From positions 52,045 to 116,044 of the forward strand of contig JARGDL010000009.1 in assembly GCA_029210465.1 (NCBI GenBank): a stretch of DNA of 64,000 nucleotides. The letters are read 5' to 3'. Shown piece by piece: positions 1 to 9,476 of the stretch. Each line of letters starts with the position of its first letter. Position 1 is the first letter of the stretch. Below the pieces are notes generated by a model. It ran no database searches. It was not told the DNA's origin and saw only the letters and a list, made by a program, of their open reading frames with translations. The DNA is from Stygiobacter electus (GTDB lineage Bacteria > Bacteroidota > Ignavibacteria > Ignavibacteriales > Melioribacteraceae). Position numbers and translations under genes: made by a program.

Positions 1-381
1 ATTTTAGGACATCATATTGGTCCAAATGCAGATGAAATTTTCTGGCGCGTTAATTACAATTTAAATTCAAAAACAAAAGTAAGTTTGAAATATCAATACA
101 TTCGTTCTGGTGAAAATATTTACGACAATGAAGGAAGATTGCTTTTCAATGCTGGCGGCGATGCATTTGTTGCTTTTAGAGATAATATTGATCCTAAGTA
201 TGTTGATTTTCTTGATGGTGAAAGAATTAACCAAAATATTGTTACGGCAAATTTAAGATATGAACCATGGAGAAAATTTTATATTGAATTGACTTACAAA
301 GCCCTCTTCGAAAAAAATGTTACGAGAAATATATCATCATCAAATAGTCTTGCAATGTTTAGCTTTTGGTTTGAAATATAA
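1..381 (+). CDS. C-terminal end of an outer-membrane beta-barrel protein, possibly Wzi-like (5' partial)
   Basis: An open frame enters from the left edge and stops at 379-381, so only the last 126 residues are visible. The text has alternating hydrophobic/polar strands ending in a terminal aromatic (FSFWFEI), as in a beta-barrel whose last strand carries the assembly signal. The opening 'LGHHIGPNADEIF' followed by 'V..NYNLNSKTKVSLKYQYIRSG' resembles the C-terminal part of the capsule-assembly Wzi family as I remember it. The barrel assignment is reasonable; the Wzi assignment is a family impression only. Any other outer-membrane porin-like protein is possible. A 7-base tandem repeat follows the stop codon. 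Confidence 0.5.
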   Translation: MLGHHIGPNADEIFWRVNYNLNSKTKVSLKYQYIRSGENIYDNEGRLLFNAGGDAFVAFRDNIDPKYVDFLDGERINQNIVTANLRYEPWRKFYIELTYKALFEKNVTRNISSSNSLAMFSFWFEI

Positions 382-389
382 ATCCACTT

Positions 390-438
390 AATTATCAATT
401 ATCAATTTGCAATTATCAATTATCAATTATCAATTTCA
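390..438. repeat. 7-base tandem repeat (AATTATC)n
   Basis: Seven consecutive heptamers: AATTATC, AATTATC, AATTTGC, then three AATTATC and a last AATTTCA. The array fills the gap between two convergent genes and its last copy runs into the stop codon of the leftward kinase gene. It looks like slippage-grown spacer DNA; no function is visible. Confidence 0.85.
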
Positions 439-2868
439 TTCGGCCAATGGTAAATAGAAAATAAATTTACTACCTACATTAAGAGTACTTTCAACCCAAA
501 TTTTACCACCATGCTTTTCAACAAATTCTTTACAAAGAATTAAACCTAATCCCGTTCCTGCTTCGTTATTCGTTCCTAAAGTTGAATGTGTAGAATCAAG
601 TTTAAAAAGGTTTGCAACAGTATCTCCATTCATACCAATACCAGTATCACTAACTGAAACCTCGGCATATTTACCAACTTCTTTTGAAGCTATAGTTATC
701 ATACCCCCTTTTGGAGTAAACTTAATCGCATTCGTAATTAAATTTCTAATAATTGTGTTTAGCATATCTTCATCCGCCATTACAAAAGAATCTTCAACTT
801 CGGATTTAATAACAATTTCTTTATTAGAGGCGGACGGCTGAAGCAATTCTAAATTAACATTTACTAAATTTTTAAGATTTAATTTAGCTGGATGAAATTC
901 AATTCTTCCAGTTTGAGAACGAGACCACTGCAATAAGTTTTGTAATAAGTTGTGAGAAATTTCAGCAGATTTTTTCATCTCTTCTAAATAAAAAACTATT
1001 TCACTTTCATCAAGTTCTTTATAATCTGTTAGTAATAAATCTGTGAATCCTAAAATTGTTATGAATGGATTTCTTAAATCATGAGCAATAATTGAAAAGA
1101 ATTTATCTTTGGTATTATTTAGAATACGTAATTCATCTGCAATTTTCTGAATTTCATTTGCATGTCGGGTTCTTTCAATTGCCTGAGCTATTTGTTCTGA
1201 AACGAAAGTGAGTATTTGAACTTCTTCTTCGCCAAAAGCTTTTTCATTTTCATAATCTTGAACTACAATAACACCAATTGTTTTGTTATCAACTTTTAAA
1301 GGAACTCCAAGCCAAATTGCTTGAGGTGAACCAATTAACTCAACTTCACCAAGTCTTCTTAACTCTAAATCTTTTTCTGGATCAATTAATGCTGCTTTAC
1401 CTGTTCGCAAAACATATTCTGTTAAACCTTTACCAAGTTTTTTTGTTGGCTGTGGTGGATCAAATTCATCAACCCAATATGGAAATGAAATTGTTTGGTC
1501 AGCTTCATTATAAATTGCAATGTAAAAATTCTTTGAAGACATTAATTTTCCAACTACATTATGAATTTTTTCATAGAGTTGATGAATATCTTGCACTGTA
1601 AAAGCGGCTTGAGAAATTTCAAGCAGGGCTTCTCTTATTCTTTCATTTTTGTTTCTTTCAGTTACATCACGAACAATTGCTTGCACTAATCTATCGCCAC
1701 TAATTGAAACATCTTTTAAGCTTACTTCAGTTTCAATTAATTTCCCATCTTTTCTTTGATGAATCCATGTAAAGTTTTGTGGATTTCCATTTAATGCTTC
1801 GTTGATCTTTTCATTTGCATAATCAATTGATTTTTTTCCATTGGGCTGAAACTCCGGTGAAATATCTGCCGGTGTTAAACCAAGTAATTCATTTTTTTCA
1901 TATTGTAACATTTCACAAACTGCTTGATTACAATCCAAAAAGACATCTGTCATTAAAAACATTCCATCAATAGAATTTTCAAAAAGTGAACGATATAATT
2001 TTTCGCTATTTCTTATTTGCTCTTCAGCTTGAACTTTTTCAGTTATATCTCTTGATAATCCAAATGTGCCTATAATTTTTCCATCTTTATCAAAGAGGGG
2101 CATTTTTGTTGTTAAAACCCAAGTGGTTCTTCCATCTGACCAATCTTCTTTTTCTTCTTTGTTTATAATTGGAATTCCGGTTTGAATTATTTTTTGTTCA
2201 TCTTCAAAAGCTTGTTTTGCATGTTCATCACCAAAAAGTTCAAAATCTGTTTTTCCTTTAACTTCGTCAATACTATTAAAACCATGCTTTTTCAACATAG
2301 CTTTATTAGCTTTTATAAATCTGCTGTTTAAGTCTTTGAAATAAATTGTATCAGGAATTCCATCGAGCAGTGAATTTAACAAAGCTTGTTCGAATGCAAG
2401 CTCTGATTTTGCTTTTTTGACTTCACTTACGTTTTCTATAATTGCTATTAGCTCGGTTGGTTTTCCTCTATATTTTTTTACTACTGCAATGGATATAAAT
2501 GCGTGTAAAACTTTTTTGTCTTTTGTTATATATCTTTTTTCTGTTTTATAACTTGTTATTTTTCCTTCTAATATTTTTTTAATATGCTTTTTCGTTTTAT
2601 TAATATCATCCGGATAAACAAATAAAAAATCGCTTATTGATTTTAATTCATCTTCAGTATAGCCACTCATCTTTAATGTTGCATCATTTACCTTTAATAT
2701 TGTTCCATCTGGTTTAAATATAACTATTCCTAATCCAGAATTATTAAAAATAGAATCAAAATAAACAGATTTTAAATTTGATAAAGATGAATTTTTTCTG
2801 GACGATTTCTGTTTCAATTTTTGGGCTGATTTTTTTGGAGTAACATTTTTTTTCTTTCTTTCAGCCAT
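436..2868 (-). CDS. Soluble PAS-PAS-PAS-GAF sensor histidine kinase
   Basis: Predicted cytoplasmic sensor kinase, 810 residues. After a Lys/Ser-rich leader (1-30) come three PAS domains (about 32-150, 160-285, 293-405), the last two ending in the linker 'DITEK/DVTER'. A GAF domain follows (about 420-575), then HisKA with phospho-acceptor His596 in 'IIAHDLRNP', and a C-terminal HATPase with N box 'NLITNAIKFT', G1 'DTGIGM' and G2 'GTGLGL'. No membrane segment is evident, so it should sense something internal such as redox state or small ligands. No response regulator gene adjoins it; the gene to its left in transcription order (2988 onward) is divergent. The closing 'CKEFVEKHGGKIWVES' is nearly identical to the end of the kinase at 9477-11288, indicating paralogy. 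Confidence 0.93.
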   Translation of the reverse strand: MAERKKKNVTPKKSAQKLKQKSSRKNSSLSNLKSVYFDSIFNNSGLGIVIFKPDGTILKVNDATLKMSGYTEDELKSISDFLFVYPDDINKTKKHIKKILEGKITSYKTEKRYITKDKKVLHAFISIAVVKKYRGKPTELIAIIENVSEVKKAKSELAFEQALLNSLLDGIPDTIYFKDLNSRFIKANKAMLKKHGFNSIDEVKGKTDFELFGDEHAKQAFEDEQKIIQTGIPIINKEEKEDWSDGRTTWVLTTKMPLFDKDGKIIGTFGLSRDITEKVQAEEQIRNSEKLYRSLFENSIDGMFLMTDVFLDCNQAVCEMLQYEKNELLGLTPADISPEFQPNGKKSIDYANEKINEALNGNPQNFTWIHQRKDGKLIETEVSLKDVSISGDRLVQAIVRDVTERNKNERIREALLEISQAAFTVQDIHQLYEKIHNVVGKLMSSKNFYIAIYNEADQTISFPYWVDEFDPPQPTKKLGKGLTEYVLRTGKAALIDPEKDLELRRLGEVELIGSPQAIWLGVPLKVDNKTIGVIVVQDYENEKAFGEEEVQILTFVSEQIAQAIERTRHANEIQKIADELRILNNTKDKFFSIIAHDLRNPFITILGFTDLLLTDYKELDESEIVFYLEEMKKSAEISHNLLQNLLQWSRSQTGRIEFHPAKLNLKNLVNVNLELLQPSASNKEIVIKSEVEDSFVMADEDMLNTIIRNLITNAIKFTPKGGMITIASKEVGKYAEVSVSDTGIGMNGDTVANLFKLDSTHSTLGTNNEAGTGLGLILCKEFVEKHGGKIWVESTLNVGSKFIFYLPLAE

Positions 2869-2946
2869 TTAGGTTCCTTGTACAAATGATTTAGAAGTCT
2901 TTTAAGTAATATAAAAAAAAGTAAACATTATTTTAAAAATTAGATT

Positions 2947-2954
2947 TAATTTTG
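2947..2954 (+). promoter_or_regulatory. Possible Bacteroidota-type -7 box (TAATTTTG)
   Basis: TAATTTTG fits TAnnTTTG, the -7 element used by the Bacteroidota primary sigma factor, and lies 33 bases before the ATG of the phosphoesterase gene. A matching -33 TTG was not found at the expected distance, so this is weak. Confidence 0.25.
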
Positions 2955-2987
2955 TAATAAATATTATAAAAACAAAAGTGAGATAAA

Positions 2988-3944
2988 ATGAACACATTTT
3001 CTTCTTTTACAAAATTATTCTTTCTTTTTCTGTTTCTGTTTTTGTCAAATTTATCAGCTCAACAAGTTCAAAAGAATGAACCAATTTTAGCACCTAAAAA
3101 TACTTTTAACTTTTTCGTAATTGGCGATTGGGGAAGAGCGGGTGATTTTTTTCAAAAGAAAACCGCTGTTGCCATGAACAATGCCGCAGCAATAATTAAT
3201 CCCTCATTTATTATTTCAACAGGTGATAATTTTTACGGAGTTGGCGTTGCAAGTGTTGATGATCCGCAATGGTGGTATTCTTTTGAGAATGTTTATAATC
3301 AAGGACATTTATTAACCGAGTGGTATTCTGTTTTAGGTAATCATGACTATCGCGGCAACACAAAGGCTCAAATTGAATATTCTAAAAAAAGCAGAAGATG
3401 GAGAATGCCTGATTATTATTATTCATTTGAAAAAACTATTCCTTCAACAAATGTGAAAATTCTTTTTATCTTTTTAGATACAAATCAATTTGAAAAAAGC
3501 TATTATAAAAGACCAGAAACTTATCCTGATTTACAAGAAAAAAATCCTGAAAAACAAATTAAGTGGCTTGATAGTTTGTTAACTAATTCTAATGCCGATT
3601 GGAAGTTTGTAATTGGTCATCAACATGTAATAACTGGTGGTGTTAGGAAAGATCAAAAAAGTGAAACCGGTGAAGTATTAAAACCAATTTTAGAAAAGTA
3701 TAATGTTCATGCTTACATTTGTGGTCACGAACATGATTTACAACACTTAAAAGCTGAAGGTAAAACAGAGTATTTTGTTTCGGGTGCTGGCTCTGAACTA
3801 AGACCAACTGGGACTATTCCATATACAAAATTTGCTAAATCTGTAAATGGCTTTATGTCTTTTTCTGTTGGTGAAAAAGAAACATTAGTTCAAGTTATAG
3901 ATGTCAACGGAAATGTTGTTTATAAAACTTCTTTTTCAAAATAA
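2988..3944 (+). CDS. Secreted purple-acid-phosphatase-like metallophosphoesterase
   Basis: A calcineurin-like phosphoesterase of 318 residues with an N-terminal signal peptide (hydrophobic run about 7-24, then 'LSAQQ'), so it should act in the periplasm or outside. The metal-ligand motifs appear in order: 'GDWG' (about 47), 'GDNFYG' (about 79), 'LGNHD' (about 117), a 'GHQH' His (about 211) and 'GHEHD' near 247. The layout and the 'GDWGR...GDNFYGVG' wording match the tartrate-resistant acid phosphatase/purple acid phosphatase group; the likely reaction is hydrolysis of phosphomonoesters by a dinuclear metal centre. It is followed 12 bases later by a lipoprotein gene on the same strand, probably in one transcript. 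The physiological substrate cannot be read from sequence. Confidence 0.87.
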   Translation: MNTFSSFTKLFFLFLFLFLSNLSAQQVQKNEPILAPKNTFNFFVIGDWGRAGDFFQKKTAVAMNNAAAIINPSFIISTGDNFYGVGVASVDDPQWWYSFENVYNQGHLLTEWYSVLGNHDYRGNTKAQIEYSKKSRRWRMPDYYYSFEKTIPSTNVKILFIFLDTNQFEKSYYKRPETYPDLQEKNPEKQIKWLDSLLTNSNADWKFVIGHQHVITGGVRKDQKSETGEVLKPILEKYNVHAYICGHEHDLQHLKAEGKTEYFVSGAGSELRPTGTIPYTKFAKSVNGFMSFSVGEKETLVQVIDVNGNVVYKTSFSK

Positions 3945-3956
3945 ATTGGAATTAAA

Positions 3957-4859
3957 ATGAAAAAGTATCTTTCATTAAGTCTTATTATTTATCTGCTTTT
4001 TGCTTGCGGTGAATCATTAAAAGAAAAAGGAAGCAAAGAATATATTTCTGAGATTAAGAGTTGGCATAATAAACGAATTGAAAATCTTAAAAAAGAAAAT
4101 GGCTGGCTGAATTTAATTGGATTACTTTGGTTAAAAGATGGTGAGAATAAATTCGGTTCGGATAAATCTAATGATGTTGTTTTTCCTGAACCCGCTCCAA
4201 AATTTATGGGAAAGTTTATTTTGAAAGATACTTTAGTAACTGTTGAAATTAATCCTGATGTTGAAGTAACAAATAGTGGGGAAAAAATAACAAGTCTTAA
4301 TTTGCAAAATGATTTAAAAGGAAATCCAACTGTTCTCGCATATAAAAATTTAAGATGGTATATAATCAAGCGAGGACCAAAATATGGTGTTCGTCTTCGC
4401 GATTTAGAAGCTCCTCTTGTTAAAAATTTTAAAGGCATAGAAACATTTCCAATAAATGAAGATTGGAAAATCGAGGCTAAATTTGTTCCATATAATCCAA
4501 TGAAGAATATTTTAATCCAAAACATTTTAGGAATGATAGACACATCAAAAGCTGCTGGAAAAATTTATTTTAAGAAAGATGGAAAAGAATTTTCTTTAGA
4601 AGCTCTTGATGGTGGAGAAGATTCCTTCTTTATAATTTTTGGAGACGAAACAAGTGGTAACGAAACTTATGGAGCGGGTAGGTTTTTGAGTGTTGAAAAA
4701 CCTAAAGAAGGACAAAAGTTTTATATTGATTTCAACAAAGCATATAATCCGCCTTGTGTGTTTACAAAATATGCAACTTGTCCTTTACCGCCGAAAGAAA
4801 ATCTATTAAAGTTACGAATTACTGCTGGCGAAAAAATGTTTAAAGGTGGTGGGCATTAA
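3957..4859 (+). CDS. DUF1684 lipoprotein
   Basis: A 300-residue protein of the DUF1684 family. The lipobox 'LLFACGES' puts Cys at about residue 17, so it is a predicted lipoprotein. The hallmark stretches are present: 'WLNLIGLLWLKDGENKFGS' early, and the conserved tail 'YNPPCVFTKYATCPLPP' followed by 'LLKLRITAGEK'. The biochemical role of the family is unknown to me. It probably shares a transcript with the phosphoesterase 12 bases upstream. Its last 74 bases (4787-4860) recur with one mismatch at 22192-22265, where they are fused to a fragment of the kinase gene 7323-8720; see that repeat. Confidence 0.85.
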   Translation: MKKYLSLSLIIYLLFACGESLKEKGSKEYISEIKSWHNKRIENLKKENGWLNLIGLLWLKDGENKFGSDKSNDVVFPEPAPKFMGKFILKDTLVTVEINPDVEVTNSGEKITSLNLQNDLKGNPTVLAYKNLRWYIIKRGPKYGVRLRDLEAPLVKNFKGIETFPINEDWKIEAKFVPYNPMKNILIQNILGMIDTSKAAGKIYFKKDGKEFSLEALDGGEDSFFIIFGDETSGNETYGAGRFLSVEKPKEGQKFYIDFNKAYNPPCVFTKYATCPLPPKENLLKLRITAGEKMFKGGGH

Positions 4860-4970
4860 ATTGAATATAAATTTTTAAATCAAAATAATTTCTTTAAAAA
4901 AATATTGTTGTAACCATCTACTATAGTAAGTTTTTTAACTACATTTTTAATATCACTTTATTGAAAATAA

Positions 4971-5013
4971 AAAAACCTCCGGCTTAAAATGTTTTACATC
5001 ACCGGAGGTTTTT
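4971..5013. terminator. Bidirectional intrinsic terminator
   Basis: A perfect 12-bp inverted repeat, AAAAACCTCCGG (4971-4982) and CCGGAGGTTTTT (5002-5013), around a 19-base loop. The GC core with an A-tract on one side and a T-tract on the other gives a terminator in both directions, as expected between the convergent DUF1684 and cytochrome genes. Confidence 0.88.
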
Positions 5014-5039
5014 AAATTATTAACCGAGATTCTTTTCGA

Positions 5040-6494
5040 TTATTTCATCAAAATCATTTTTTTCGATGAATTAAAACTGTTTGTTGAAATTGTATAAATA
5101 TAAACTCCACTTGGTAATCTGCTTGCATCAAAAGTTACCGAATGATTTCCTGCTGGCATCATGTTATCAATTAAATCTGCAATCAATTCTCCGTTGATAC
5201 TATAAACACTTAATTTAACATGTTCAGATTTTGGTAGTGCAAATTTAATTGTTGTGCTTGGATTAAACGGGTTTGGATAATTTTGTGCTAAGTTGAAACT
5301 ATTTGGAATTTCAGTTTTGTTTGTAATACCAGTAATTCCATTTTTATGAATTTCTTTAGCATAACCAGAAGCCCAAGTAACATCTTGAGTAGTATGACAT
5401 TTTAAGCAAGCAAAATCAAGAGTTAAAGCTGCGTAACCATTAGCATCTAATTTAACTTTTGCTTTGTCAGGTGTAAACATAGAATCTTTTGTAACTGCTT
5501 TTGTGTTTATTTTCCAAATGTGTGTTTTTACATCTCCGCGTAATCCATTTCCGGTTTGAACTGAAACAGCTGATTTTCCTGCTTGCGCCATGTGGCAATC
5601 TACGCAATCAATACTTTTAGGTTTACCATTTACTAAAATTTGTTTGTTTGCATGACATGTTTGACAGTTAACTTTTATTGCTTTCAAACCATTGCCAGCT
5701 GCTTTAGGATATTTTAATGCAATATGCGCGTCGTGACATGATGCACATGTAAGATCAACTCCTTTTCCATCACCATGTTTAGAAGATCTCATTTCATTAA
5801 TCTGTTCATGATGCTGAATATAACCACCGCCGGCTGGAATTGCATTTGTGGTTCCACCGCGTTGATGACATTCACCACATTTTGTGATTTGTAAATCAGT
5901 ACCTGTGACAGGAGGTTTTACTCCAACTGGATTAGCCATGTGATCAGAACCTGGACCATGACATCCTTCGCATCTTATACCGGGCTCGCTAAATGTTCCA
6001 GCAATTTCTGCTGCATTACCAGTCCAAGATCCTGTTGGACTAGCTCCAGTTGTATGGCATTTGAAACATGAATAATCATATTTTGTTTCGGTATTCAGGT
6101 TATAAGAAACCCAGCCGCCTGTTTCAAGATTATATTGTGCCTTGGGATCTGATGTGAAAACTCTTCCATCTTTTTTTACAAATCTTGCTTTCCATCCATA
6201 ACCGCCGATTACATAAGCAAAATCATTCCATGTTGTATTTGGTGGAGTTGAGTGAACACCTGGAGTTGTATTTGCAGGATAAGTCGGTTCAGCTCCATTA
6301 ACTGGATTTAACTTGTATGGATGACCTGTTTTCATGTGTTCTTCATAAATATTATAACCCAATTTTGAATTGACATTATTATGACACAACATACATTTAT
6401 CCGAGCCAATGTATGTTTGCGCATAATTAAGATATGGAAATAATATTGTAAAAAACAGAATTATGATTAAATGTCTGTAGATATTGCTAATCAT
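5040..6494 (-). CDS. Octahaem c-type cytochrome with type IX secretion sorting domain
   Basis: A 484-residue secreted multihaem cytochrome. It starts with a signal peptide (about 8-25, ending 'LNYAQ') and has eight CXXCH haem-binding motifs in order: CMLCH, CFKCH, CEGCH, CGECH, CASCH, CQTCH, CVDCH and CLKCH. About residues 395-484 form a type A T9SS C-terminal sorting domain ('NYPNPFNPSTTIKF', then 'LPSGVYIYTI' and a final Lys-rich strand). Together these predict export through Sec, haem attachment in the periplasm, and delivery to the cell surface by the Por system. A role in electron exchange with insoluble or extracellular acceptors is an inference. The start ATG has GGAG seven bases upstream. 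The gene is divergent from a two-component pair starting at 6662. Confidence 0.93.
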   Translation of the reverse strand: MISNIYRHLIIILFFTILFPYLNYAQTYIGSDKCMLCHNNVNSKLGYNIYEEHMKTGHPYKLNPVNGAEPTYPANTTPGVHSTPPNTTWNDFAYVIGGYGWKARFVKKDGRVFTSDPKAQYNLETGGWVSYNLNTETKYDYSCFKCHTTGASPTGSWTGNAAEIAGTFSEPGIRCEGCHGPGSDHMANPVGVKPPVTGTDLQITKCGECHQRGGTTNAIPAGGGYIQHHEQINEMRSSKHGDGKGVDLTCASCHDAHIALKYPKAAGNGLKAIKVNCQTCHANKQILVNGKPKSIDCVDCHMAQAGKSAVSVQTGNGLRGDVKTHIWKINTKAVTKDSMFTPDKAKVKLDANGYAALTLDFACLKCHTTQDVTWASGYAKEIHKNGITGITNKTEIPNSFNLAQNYPNPFNPSTTIKFALPKSEHVKLSVYSINGELIADLIDNMMPAGNHSVTFDASRLPSGVYIYTISTNSFNSSKKMILMK

Positions 6495-6661
6495 TTTTTA
6501 CTCCGTTTTTATTGGAATAGTTTTTAGTTAATTAAAATTCTAGCATAAAAATATAAGTAGAAGATAAATTTGTCTAATTAACAATTATTAAAAATTTTTC
6601 ATAATTGATTAAATGATTATGTCTTGTTAAGTGATTATTTTCACACAAAAGAATTTAGATT

Positions 6662-7330
6662 ATGGAAATACTAATCGTTGAAGATGAAAAAAGTATTGCT
6701 GATTCACTGAGGAAAAATTTTCTTTCCGAAGGGCATCATGCTATTATAGCCGTAGATGGTGATGAAGCTTTGAAAAAAGTTGACTTATTTGAGTTTGATG
6801 CTATTCTTCTTGATTGGCGTTTACCCAAATTATCGGGTATTGAAGTTTGTAAAAGAATTCGTGAAACTGGTAATCAGGTGCCTATTATTCTTCTTACGGC
6901 TTTGTCTGATTTAAAAAATAAAATAGAAGCTTTCAACTACGGTGCTGATGATTATATTACAAAACCTTTTTCTTTTGAGGAAGTTTTTGCTAGAATTCAA
7001 GCTGTTATCAGAAGAGTAAAAACCTCTAGAAATGAAATAATCTTTGGAGATTATGTGTTAAATATTTTAACACGCACTTTGTGTATTGGTAAGGAGGAAA
7101 TAAAATTGAGTGATAAGGAATTTGATTTACTGAGATATTTTCTATTCCATAAGGGTGAAATTATCAGCAAAGAAAAACTATTGGAGGATGTATGGAAACT
7201 TCCATTTTCACCATCTTCAAATCTTGTTGAAGTAACAGTAAAAAATCTAAGAAAAAAATTAGAATCGGATTCAGATAAAATTTTTATTAGAACGATTTAT
7301 GGCGAAGGTTATATTTTTATAAATGAATAA
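6662..7330 (+). CDS. OmpR/PhoB-family response regulator
   Basis: A 222-residue two-component regulator. The receiver domain (1-115) has the acidic pocket 'VEDE' (7-9), the phospho-acceptor Asp51 in 'LLDWRLP', Thr79 and Lys101 in 'DYITKPF'. The DNA-binding winged helix (about 125-222) ends with the typical 'IRTIYGEGYIF'. It overlaps the kinase gene downstream by 8 bases, the usual arrangement for a cognate pair, so it should be phosphorylated by that kinase. The stimulus and targets are unknown; the divergent multihaem cytochrome gene next door is a natural candidate target, but no operator was identified. Confidence 0.95.
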   Translation: MEILIVEDEKSIADSLRKNFLSEGHHAIIAVDGDEALKKVDLFEFDAILLDWRLPKLSGIEVCKRIRETGNQVPIILLTALSDLKNKIEAFNYGADDYITKPFSFEEVFARIQAVIRRVKTSRNEIIFGDYVLNILTRTLCIGKEEIKLSDKEFDLLRYFLFHKGEIISKEKLLEDVWKLPFSPSSNLVEVTVKNLRKKLESDSDKIFIRTIYGEGYIFINE

Positions 7331-8720
7331 GCCATTACTTACATATACAACAAAACGCAATATTTTATGGCTTTTTATATCCCTGATAGTTATTTACTTG
7401 GTGTTTAATTTATTTACCTATTTAGAACTATCCTATTTACTGGAAGAAAGCATTGATACTCACCTGAAGCATGAACTTGAACACATATCTTTAGCAATGG
7501 ATTTTTACAATGATTCTTTGTCTATAAGAAATACAGATGAATTTAAGGAAACTGATTTGGTGGAAGTAACACAATCACCTTTTTTTCTAAAGGTTTATAA
7601 TGCAAATGGAAAACTTCTGTTTCAAAGCGACAACACAAAAAAAATAACTAAATATAATGTCATCCTACCAAATGATTTTCAAAATAATTATGCTTTTAAA
7701 GATTTTGATTTAAATGGTGAAGAACTTCGCGTAGGCTTTTGCAAAGTTACAGACAACGCAAATAAATTATTGGGAATAATTGAATTGGCAACTTTTAAGT
7801 CTTCTTCGAAATCACTTGCCAATTCTTTAATGCTTTTCAATCTAACAACTTTTCCTTTTTTTGTTTTGATGTTTATTGTAATAAGCTACTTCTTCGTTAA
7901 AAGTTCTTTTGCCCCAATTAACAGAATTATAGATTTAGCCAATGAAATCAGTGCTTCAAATATAAGCAAGCGTCTGACTTATGAAGCCGATGATAATGAT
8001 GAACTTGGAAAACTAAAAACAACTTTGAATAATCTTTTTGAACGGCTTGAATTTCAAATTAATCAGATTGCACATTTTTCTGATAATGCATCTCATCAAC
8101 TGATGACACCTCTTACTTCATTGAAATCAGAAATTGAATTTTTATTAAAACAGAATGACTTCACACAGTTACACTATGAATCAATAAAAATTTTACACGA
8201 ACAAACTGAAAGAATGATTAAAATTGTCAGAACAATGTTGATTTTAGCTAAAGAATCTGATACTTGTGATTGTGTTAAAAACATTTTTAATCTTTCAAAA
8301 CTCCTTGAAGAAGTTTCGAAATTGTATAATCAACCTCATATTAAATTCAAATTTGGAAAGAATATTTTTTTACGTGGTAGAGAAGATTATTTTTTGATGG
8401 TGCTTCAGAACTTAATTGAAAATGCTATAAAATATTCAGCAGAGAATGAAGAAATTTTAATCGAATGTAATATTGAAAATCAAAATGTAATGCTAACTGT
8501 AACCGATAATGGAATTGGAATTCCAGAACAAGAAAGGGGAAAAATATTCGAAAGATTCTACCGTGTTTCGACACATGAAAATAATTCAAAAGGATTTGGC
8601 TTAGGATTGAGTCTTGTCAAAAATATAGTTTCCAAAATGAATGGACAGGTAACAGTTGAACCCAATTATCCTAAAGGAAGTAAATTTATTATCAAATTGC
8701 CTGCAGTGAATTTTGAGTGA
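7323..8720 (+). CDS. Membrane sensor histidine kinase, partner of the 6662 regulator
   Basis: A 465-residue classic two-transmembrane kinase. TM1 is at about 14-36 and TM2 at about 172-194, enclosing a 135-residue periplasmic sensor segment. A HAMP linker ('FAPINRIIDLANEISASN', about 196-250) leads to HisKA with His258 in 'SHQLMTPLTSL' and to an HATPase with 'NLIENAIKYS', 'DNGIGIP' and 'GFGLGLSLVK'. The start overlaps the regulator's stop by 8 bases, so translation is coupled. The architecture resembles OmpR-family kinases that answer metals or envelope signals. A 35-base piece of its 3' end (8619-8653) recurs at 22159-22193. Confidence 0.94.
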   Translation: MNKPLLTYTTKRNILWLFISLIVIYLVFNLFTYLELSYLLEESIDTHLKHELEHISLAMDFYNDSLSIRNTDEFKETDLVEVTQSPFFLKVYNANGKLLFQSDNTKKITKYNVILPNDFQNNYAFKDFDLNGEELRVGFCKVTDNANKLLGIIELATFKSSSKSLANSLMLFNLTTFPFFVLMFIVISYFFVKSSFAPINRIIDLANEISASNISKRLTYEADDNDELGKLKTTLNNLFERLEFQINQIAHFSDNASHQLMTPLTSLKSEIEFLLKQNDFTQLHYESIKILHEQTERMIKIVRTMLILAKESDTCDCVKNIFNLSKLLEEVSKLYNQPHIKFKFGKNIFLRGREDYFLMVLQNLIENAIKYSAENEEILIECNIENQNVMLTVTDNGIGIPEQERGKIFERFYRVSTHENNSKGFGLGLSLVKNIVSKMNGQVTVEPNYPKGSKFIIKLPAVNFE

Positions 8721-9476
8721 TTGAGACGATAAAAGATATTTGTGCAAATGGAAGAAAGCAGTCATAAAAGCGGCTTAATTCTATGGTTAAAAATAATTGA
8801 AAATTGGAAGGGAACAAAAGCCCAATTTTGCATAGGCACAGTCCTTTTTTTAGATAAATCTCTGTAAGCATGAACGAGCATTTTTTAGTGTATCCTCATT
8901 GGGAAAAATGATTTTAATGGCACCGAGAAACCTTGGAGTCTATAAATACAAAAAATGTGAATATCCTGGAAACCTCTGCATCTTAGTTCAGAGAGAACTG
9001 CAAGCTAAAAGTTAGCTCCCTCAGCTTCACCAACACATGGTCCAAATAAATTATTCTGCTCTTTAAGTGTAATTATTTCTAATTTGTCTGAAATACATTT
9101 AGATAATTTTTGTAACTAAGTGTTACTTATCTTCACTCTTCATAACTTAGTTAAATTATCCTTTTAACCATTTGCAGAAAATTATTTACACTCATTGATG
9201 CAATCAATTTAATGCTATTTACAGATGCATCTAATTTTAAAAGGAGGATGAAAAATAGGAGTCTTCTTTTTTATCTCTTTTTCTATCGTTAATTTATTTT
9301 ATCAATCCACATCTTCCTTGGGCAGTTTTTCCTTTCAATCGAGTTATTTATTCCCCAAAAGAAATTTTGGTTTTTAAGGGCTGGCTATGTATTAAAAAAC
9401 TTTAAGAACATAAAGATTTACAATTCAAATCTTTGTTTATCTTTAGCAGCAAAATTTGAGGTATGCGAATAATTAT
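8721..9476. other. 756-base stretch with no recognisable gene
   Basis: No ORF in either strand here resembles a protein I know. The longest readable pieces are about 36 codons starting near 8908 and a 14-codon ORF at 9248 that has a perfect AAGGAGG directly against its ATG, as if the start of a lost gene survived. The stretch begins right where the duplicated kinase fragment lies and ends at the accessory kinase cluster, so it may be decayed DNA at the edge of an insertion. Confidence 0.5.

Noticed and set aside
8721..9462. Decayed coding gene in the gap after the kinase
   Set aside because: Short readable pieces exist, but no protein family could be recognised in any frame, so no pseudogene is called.
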